36,203 nt of DNA from Verrucomicrobiota bacterium (lineage in GTDB: Bacteria > Verrucomicrobiota > Verrucomicrobiia > Opitutales > Opitutaceae): the NCBI GenBank assembly GCA_023443455.1, contig JAEZUE010000016.1:1-36203 (forward strand), in the 5' to 3' direction. Within the stretch, counting starts at the first letter, position 1. Each line of letters opens with the position of its first letter. Below, piece after piece: positions 31,777 to 36,203 of the stretch. Under the pieces are notes generated by a model, which searched no databases, was not told the DNA's origin, and was given only the letters and a program-made list of their open reading frames with translations. A program made the translations under genes and the position numbers.

Positions 31777-34374
31777 TCAGGGAGTCGGAGCCGGCACGGA
31801 GTTGAGGGCCTTCGGCTTCTTCGCCGGGATAATCGAGACGTGGTCGAACACGATCGTGCCGGCACCGGAGAGGACCTCGGTCTGTTCGACACCGCGGAAC
31901 TCGCAGTTGCGGAACGTGATGTCGTCGACCGTGGCGCCGGGGAATCCGAGCACGTAGAGCACGCGCGGGCTGGCGGAGGAGCGAACGTTTTCGAGGTGCA
32001 CGTTGCGCACCGTCGGCGGGAAGTCGCCCTTGGCGCCCTCCTCGTAGAGCAGGTCAATGGTGAGCACGGCCTCGGCGACGCGGCCGACCTCGACGTTGCG
32101 CATGAAGACGTTGGCGAGCTCGCCGCCGCGCACCGCGTTGCTCTTGAAGCGCAGCGCGCGGTCGAGGTTGGGGCTGTCCATCGTGCAGTCCTCGACGAAG
32201 ACGTTGCGGATGCTGCCGCTGCATTCCGAGCCGAGCACGACGCCGCCGTGGCCGTCCTTCATGACGCAGCGGCGGATCACGAGGTTCTCGCTCGGCACGC
32301 CGACGCGGCGGCCGTCGTTGTTGCGGCCCGACTTGATGGCGATGCAGTCGTCGCCGGTGTCGAAGAGGCAGTCCTCGATGAGCACGTCGCGGCACGACTC
32401 CGGGTCGCAGCCGTCGTTGTTCGGGCCGTGGGAATCGATCTTCACGCCGCGCACGGTCACGTTGGTGCAGAGGACCGGGTGGATCTCCCACATGGGCGAG
32501 CGGACGATGGTGACGCCCTCGATCAGGATGTTCCGGCAGTTGTAGGGCTGGATGAACATCGGGCGGAGGAAGTCGCCGTCGCCGAAGCGGCGTTGCTCGA
32601 CCGGCACGTCGGCCTCGCCCATCGCGAGCAGGCGGTTGCGCGCCGCGACCTGCCTGGTGGGCTTCTGGCGTTTGTCGTTCCAGGCCCACCACGTGTCGAA
32701 GGTCGACGCGCCGTCGAGGATGCCCTCGCCGGTGATGGCGATGTCGGTCTGCCCGTAGGCGTAGATCAGCGGCGAATAGTTGTAACACTCGAGGCCTTCC
32801 CAACGGGTGAAGACCGCGGGCAGATAGTCGGCCGGGTTGGTGGAGAAACGCAGGGTGGCGCCCTTGGCGACGTGGAGGTTCACGTGGCTCTTGAGATGGA
32901 TCGCGCCGGTGGTCCACTCACCCGCCGGCACGACCACGCGGCCGCCGCCGGCCTGCGTGCAGGCGTCGATCGCGGCGCGGATCGCGGCGGTGACGTCGGC
33001 GCCGGGCTTCGCGCCGAAATCGGTGATGGGGAAATCGCGGGCCGGAAACTCGGGGGCCTTGATGCGGGCGAGGATGGCATCGACATCGCGCCAACTGCGG
33101 GCGGCGGTGGAGGCGGGCCGGCCGGAGAGCGCCTGCTGCACCTCGATGCCGGCGAGGATGAAGGGCCCGACGCCCTTGAGGTCGTTGTCGATGATCGGCT
33201 CGCTGATGTAGTATTCAAAACTGCCGTCGCGGGCGCGGCCGGCGGAGTTGGTATAGCCGAGGCCGGCGACCGAGCAGCAACGGGTGAGGCTGACGCGGCC
33301 GTCGTCACCGGTGCGGATGAACTCGCGGATCAACGCCTCGTAGCCGCGACGCACCGCCGGGAGGTACTTGTCGCGCGGGAGGTAGCCGCGGTTGATGCCC
33401 TTCGCCAGGGTGTAAACGAACATGCTGGAGGCGGTGGCCTCGAGGTAGTTGCCCTCGCGGCCGCCCTGGTCCATCACCTGCCACCAGGCGCCGCTCTGCG
33501 GGTCCTGCCAGCGCACGACACCGTCGGCCACGCGGCGCAGGATGGCGTTGATCTCGTCGATGTCGTGCTGGGTGGGCGGCAGGTAGTCGAGCACGTCGAC
33601 GATGGCCATCGCGTACCAGCCGACGGAGCGGCCCCAGAAGTTCGGCGAGAGGCCGGTGTCCTTGTTTGCCCACGACTGCTTGCGCGCTTCGTCCCACGCG
33701 TGGAAATAGAGCCCGGTCTTCTCGTCGCGCAGGTGCTTATCGATCAGGAGAATCTGCTTGGCGACATCGTCGAAGGCGGCGGGCTCGCCGAAGGCCTTGC
33801 CATAGTAGGCGAGGAACGGGGAGCCCATGTAGAGGCCGTCGAGCCACATCTGGTTCGGGTAACGCAGCTTGTGCCAGAAGCCGCCCACGCTGGTGCGCGG
33901 CTGCTGCTCGAGCTGGTGCCGCAGGGTGCCGAGCGCCACGCGGAAGCGCTCCTCCGGCCGGCGCTCGTGGGTCGAGAGCAGCGCGCGTCCGGGTGTGACC
34001 ATGTCAATGTTGTAGTCGTCGATATTGTACGTCGCGATCGTGCCGTCGGGCCCGACGTACGACTCGACGATGCGGTCGCCCGCGGCCACGAGGTCGGGCG
34101 CCTTCTCGGACTGGCCGAGCTGCTGGAGCGAATGGGCGAAGAGGCCGGAGGTGTAGTCCCAACGCGACTTCGGCGTGACACCGGCCTCGAGGGCACCGTT
34201 CTGCCGTGCGAGTTCGGAGCGGGCGAGGCGGGTCGACCACTCGACCGGCGTGGCCCCGCCAAACTTCTCCGGCTCGGGCGTCGCCGGAGCGGCCGAGGCC
34301 GGGGTGAGGAACAGTCCGGCGACGAAGAGTGCACCGGCAGAGGCGAGAAGACGGGGCGTGCGGAGGATGCTCAC
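31777..34374 (-). CDS. Secreted GH105-GH28 fusion (unsaturated rhamnogalacturonyl hydrolase plus polygalacturonase-like)
   Basis: 865 residues from GTG 34374, 7 bases after the DUF4861 stop; signal peptide MSILRTPRLLASAGALFVAG to about residue 29. N-terminal GH105 domain (about 40-415): NQMWLDGLYMGSPF with the catalytic Asp179, WGRSVGWYAMAIVD and EGNYLEATASSMFVYTLAKG. It hydrates the unsaturated sugar left by lyases. C-terminal GH28 domain (about 445-850) has all catalytic elements: NND (652-654), GDDCIAIKSG (D675, D676), DGHGG (H709) and RFK (742-744). It hydrolyses galacturonan or rhamnogalacturonan bonds. Both active sites appear intact. Joining the lyase-product hydrolase to a polygalacturonase lets one chain cut polymer and trim its unsaturated ends. 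ATG starts upstream belong to the overlapping gene, so GTG is preferred. Confidence 0.93.
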   Translation of the reverse strand: MSILRTPRLLASAGALFVAGLFLTPASAAPATPEPEKFGGATPVEWSTRLARSELARQNGALEAGVTPKSRWDYTSGLFAHSLQQLGQSEKAPDLVAAGDRIVESYVGPDGTIATYNIDDYNIDMVTPGRALLSTHERRPEERFRVALGTLRHQLEQQPRTSVGGFWHKLRYPNQMWLDGLYMGSPFLAYYGKAFGEPAAFDDVAKQILLIDKHLRDEKTGLYFHAWDEARKQSWANKDTGLSPNFWGRSVGWYAMAIVDVLDYLPPTQHDIDEINAILRRVADGVVRWQDPQSGAWWQVMDQGGREGNYLEATASSMFVYTLAKGINRGYLPRDKYLPAVRRGYEALIREFIRTGDDGRVSLTRCCSVAGLGYTNSAGRARDGSFEYYISEPIIDNDLKGVGPFILAGIEVQQALSGRPASTAARSWRDVDAILARIKAPEFPARDFPITDFGAKPGADVTAAIRAAIDACTQAGGGRVVVPAGEWTTGAIHLKSHVNLHVAKGATLRFSTNPADYLPAVFTRWEGLECYNYSPLIYAYGQTDIAITGEGILDGASTFDTWWAWNDKRQKPTRQVAARNRLLAMGEADVPVEQRRFGDGDFLRPMFIQPYNCRNILIEGVTIVRSPMWEIHPVLCTNVTVRGVKIDSHGPNNDGCDPESCRDVLIEDCLFDTGDDCIAIKSGRNNDGRRVGVPSENLVIRRCVMKDGHGGVVLGSECSGSIRNVFVEDCTMDSPNLDRALRFKSNAVRGGELANVFMRNVEVGRVAEAVLTIDLLYEEGAKGDFPPTVRNVHLENVRSSASPRVLYVLGFPGATVDDITFRNCEFRGVEQTEVLSGAGTIVFDHVSIIPAKKPKALNSVPAPTP

Positions 34375-34381
34375 GGGGAAA

Positions 34382-35605
34382 TTACTTCGAAACGGTGATC
34401 TGGACGGGGGAAGCGAGACGTTGGGACAGCGCGAGAAGGTACTGTTCCCACGCGGCGCGGTCGGCGAAGTCGCCGCTGCGGGTCCAGCCGGCGCCGGCGC
34501 GGTAGGCGACGGTGTCGCCATCCTTCACCTTCACCAGCATCAGGCGGTTGCTCAGCGGCTTCTTGTTGCGGCGATCATCGGCCGAGGCGCCCTCGGCGAA
34601 ACCGGCGCAGGCGGCGCCCGGCTCGAGCACCACGCCCACGCCGAGCGAGCCGTGCTTCTCGTAGGTTTGCCACAGCGACAGCACCGCGGCGGCGGCATCC
34701 TGCAATCCGCCCTCGGCGGTGGCGTCGGGCGGATTCACGATGCCGAGAGCCACGGTGACCTCTTCGGCCCCCTGCACCTGGAAGGTCGACTCGATGCGGT
34801 CGAGGTTGTGACCGGCGTCGACGGTGAAGCGTTTGGTCTCGGCCACCGTCACACCCTCGCCGGCCGACCACGGCGCGTAGGAGACCTCGAAGACGGCGCG
34901 GATCGGGCCGTTGGCGAGGACCTTCACGGAAGCCCAGTTGTCGGAGGTGTGGAGCGTGGAGCCGTCCCACACGCCGGTGCCGCCGGCCCCACGGCCAGGG
35001 CCGACGCTGTAGAGATCGAGCCCCTCGCCGGTGTCGACGTGATAGGCGTCATGGCCCTTCGAGTACCAACGGTCGACGATCGGGTAGCGCACACGTTTGG
35101 CCCACACGTCGAGGCCGCTGGTGCGGAGCTGGCTCTTGCCGGCGGCGGCGGTGTTGAGCTCGGGGCCGTAGATGCGGTGCGCGATGCGGTCGTTTTCCCA
35201 GGCGAAGTCGTCGTGGCGCTCGGGCACGTACCGGGCGAAGACCTTCGAGGCGGTGGGCGGCACGGGCGCCTCGGTGCGCTCGATGGTGAACGTGACCGAC
35301 TTCTCGCCGGCGGCGAAATCATGCTGGAAGAGCAGCTCGTCGTAGACGCCCGGGCGGAGGTTGGGCCGGAAATTGGTCACCTGCGCGGGCACGGGATTGC
35401 CGGCGGCATCGCGCACGAGCACATGGTGCATGGGCGTGTCGGCGCCGAAGGCCTGCCGGACTTCCTCGAACGGCACGACGATCGTCTCGGCCGGGCGCGC
35501 AATGGCGAGGTCGTGGGTGACAGTGACGGTGAGCTTCTCGGAGGCGAAGGCCAGCGGCGCCAGGAAAGTGGCGGCAAAGAGGGAGGCGGAGCGGAGGGGA
35601 TGCAT
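34382..35605 (-). CDS. DUF4861 family secreted protein of the pectin locus
   Basis: 407 residues from ATG 35605, with signal peptide MHPLRSASLFAATFLAPLAF. Conserved DUF4861 landmarks: FARYVPERHDDFAWENDRIA, HRIYGPEL, SGLDVWAKRVRYPIVDRWY, and YHVDTGEGLDLYSVGPGRG. The family is typically encoded in pectin and rhamnogalacturonan utilisation loci, often beside GH105/GH28 genes as here, but I do not know an established reaction for it; the many conserved charged and aromatic residues suggest an enzyme. The GH105-GH28 gene starts 7 bases after its stop, so they are co-transcribed. The frame is open further upstream only through the palindromic repeat, and ATG 35605 lies after that repeat. Confidence 0.88.
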   Translation of the reverse strand: MHPLRSASLFAATFLAPLAFASEKLTVTVTHDLAIARPAETIVVPFEEVRQAFGADTPMHHVLVRDAAGNPVPAQVTNFRPNLRPGVYDELLFQHDFAAGEKSVTFTIERTEAPVPPTASKVFARYVPERHDDFAWENDRIAHRIYGPELNTAAAGKSQLRTSGLDVWAKRVRYPIVDRWYSKGHDAYHVDTGEGLDLYSVGPGRGAGGTGVWDGSTLHTSDNWASVKVLANGPIRAVFEVSYAPWSAGEGVTVAETKRFTVDAGHNLDRIESTFQVQGAEEVTVALGIVNPPDATAEGGLQDAAAAVLSLWQTYEKHGSLGVGVVLEPGAACAGFAEGASADDRRNKKPLSNRLMLVKVKDGDTVAYRAGAGWTRSGDFADRAAWEQYLLALSQRLASPVQITVSK

Positions 35606-35664
35606 GGGGAAGTTCGGATCGCTGCTCTCGCGAGCAGTGCCACGGCGAAGGAGGGTGAATTTCT

Positions 35665-35740
35665 GTAGGAACCTGCTTGCAGGCGATTGCCGGGATCGGC
35701 GGCAGAGCCGAGCAGGTATCGCCTGCAAGCAGGCTCCTAC
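35665..35740. repeat. REP-like palindromic element, copy 3, upstream of the DUF4861 gene
   Basis: Arms 35665-35687 (GTAGGAACCTGCTTGCAGG type) and 35718-35740 around a 30-base centre. It lies 60 bases before the DUF4861 start, between it and the kduD stop. Confidence 0.85.
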
Positions 35741-35756
35741 AGAGCGGAGCGGCGAC

Positions 35757-35786
35757 GGATGGCGGGCGAAAGCCCGCCCCACCATC
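35757..35786. repeat. Tetraloop hairpin between kduD and the DUF4861 gene
   Basis: GGCGGGC-GAAA-GCCCGCC (35761-35778) is a perfect 7-pair stem with a GNRA tetraloop, and GGATGG/CCATCC-type flanks extend the symmetry. It follows the kduD stop by about 30 bases on the minus strand. There is no T-run, so it is more likely a processing or stability hairpin than a terminator. Confidence 0.5.
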
Positions 35787-35814
35787 CGAAGACGCGGTAA
35801 AAGAACGGAACGGA

Positions 35815-36203
35815 TCAACGGGCGAGCCAGCCGCCGTCGACGGCGATGGTGTAGCCGTTGACGTAGTCGGAAGCCGAAGACGCGAGGAAGACCGCGGCGC
35901 CCTTGAGGTCGTCGGGCGTGCCCCAGCGGCCGGCCGGGATGCGCTCGAGAATCGCCGAGGAGCGCTTCTCGTCGGCGCGCAACGGCGCGGTGTTGTCGGT
36001 GGCCATGTAGCCGGGGGCGATCGCGTTGCAGTTGATGCCCTTCGAGGCCAGCTCGTTGGCGATCAGACGGGTCAGCCCGGCGACGGCGCTCTTCGACGCG
36101 GTGTAGCTGGGCACGCGGATGCCACCCTGGAACGAGAGCATCGAGGCGATGTTGATGATCTTGCCGGTGGCGTTGCGCGAGATCACGTCCTTGCAGAACG
36201 CCT
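35815..36203 (-). CDS. kduD: 2-dehydro-3-deoxy-D-gluconate 5-dehydrogenase, C-terminal part (cut by window end)
   Basis: The last 129 residues of a short-chain dehydrogenase; the N-terminal cofactor-binding half lies beyond 36203. The catalytic part is present: IINIASMLSFQGG with the active-site serine, then PSYTASKSAVAGL with the Tyr and Lys. The tail NAIAPGYMATDNTAPLRAD, ILERIPAGRWGTPDDL and SDYVNGYTIAVDGGWLAR are near-diagnostic of KduD, which reduces 5-dehydro-4-deoxy-galacturonate-derived 2,5-diketo-3-deoxygluconate to KDG during pectin breakdown. That fits the lyase and GH105 genes downstream, which generate the unsaturated monomer feeding this branch. The GTG at 36186 is an internal codon, not the start. 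Confidence 0.93.
   Translation of the reverse strand, partial: AFCKDVISRNATGKIINIASMLSFQGGIRVPSYTASKSAVAGLTRLIANELASKGINCNAIAPGYMATDNTAPLRADEKRSSAILERIPAGRWGTPDDLKGAAVFLASSASDYVNGYTIAVDGGWLAR

Noticed and set aside
31768..34398. Plus-strand open frame of 876 codons
   Set aside because: It is antisense to the GH105-GH28 gene, whose catalytic motifs are intact on the minus strand; composition is that of a shadow frame.

Overview
The window is GC-rich chromosomal DNA that best fits the Opitutaceae (Verrucomicrobiota). The indications are a PEP-CTERM protein, a pectin/galacturonate locus with the fused enzymes common in that family, and several kinds of short palindromic intergenic repeats (arms such as GTAGGAGCCTGCTTGCAGG). 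Taxonomy is inferred from gene content and style, because no rRNA or other marker gene is present.

Bases 176-10440 (minus strand) form one tightly packed six-gene operon that I could not match to a named system. In transcription order it encodes: an NMT1/THI5-type solute-binding protein; a membrane sensor with a dCache-like domain, HAMP, a SpoIIE/PP2C phosphatase and an RsbW-like ATPase in one chain; a 1263-residue membrane-anchored protein made of four tandem ABC_sub_bind (TrpX-like) domains; a STAS protein with a large unrecognised C-terminal domain; an ABC permease; and its ATPase. Genes overlap or lie 3-40 bases apart. This looks like an ABC importer wired to a partner-switching circuit, and it is the best candidate in the window for an undescribed system.

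Bases 10562-14610 hold a Bcr/CflA-type efflux pump. Divergent from it are a small membrane-anchored CxxC protein and a TonB-dependent copper receptor (OprC/NosA type). Bases 14611-20326 are accessory: palindromic repeats, four 22-base direct repeats in front of an AAA/DUF4143 ATPase, a PEP-CTERM protein, two overlapping sialidase-like BNR proteins and a 155-base tandem repeat array. An AbiEi/AbiEii toxin-antitoxin pair follows (20327-21993), then about 0.9 kb of gene-free, repeat-rich DNA.

Bases 22889-36203 (minus strand) are a pectin utilisation locus closed by a strong intrinsic terminator. From upstream: KduD (cut by the window end), a DUF4861 protein, a secreted GH105-GH28 fusion, an ExuT-type hexuronate transporter, a PL10 pectate lyase, a two-domain pectin esterase, an SDR likely to be fructuronate reductase, tagaturonate epimerase UxaE and uronate isomerase UxaC. 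Together they would depolymerise and deacetylate pectin outside the cytoplasm, import galacturonate and convert it towards mannonate. The later steps (UxuA, KdgK, KdgA) are not in the window. Palindromic repeats sit in or just before the 5' ends of three genes of this locus.
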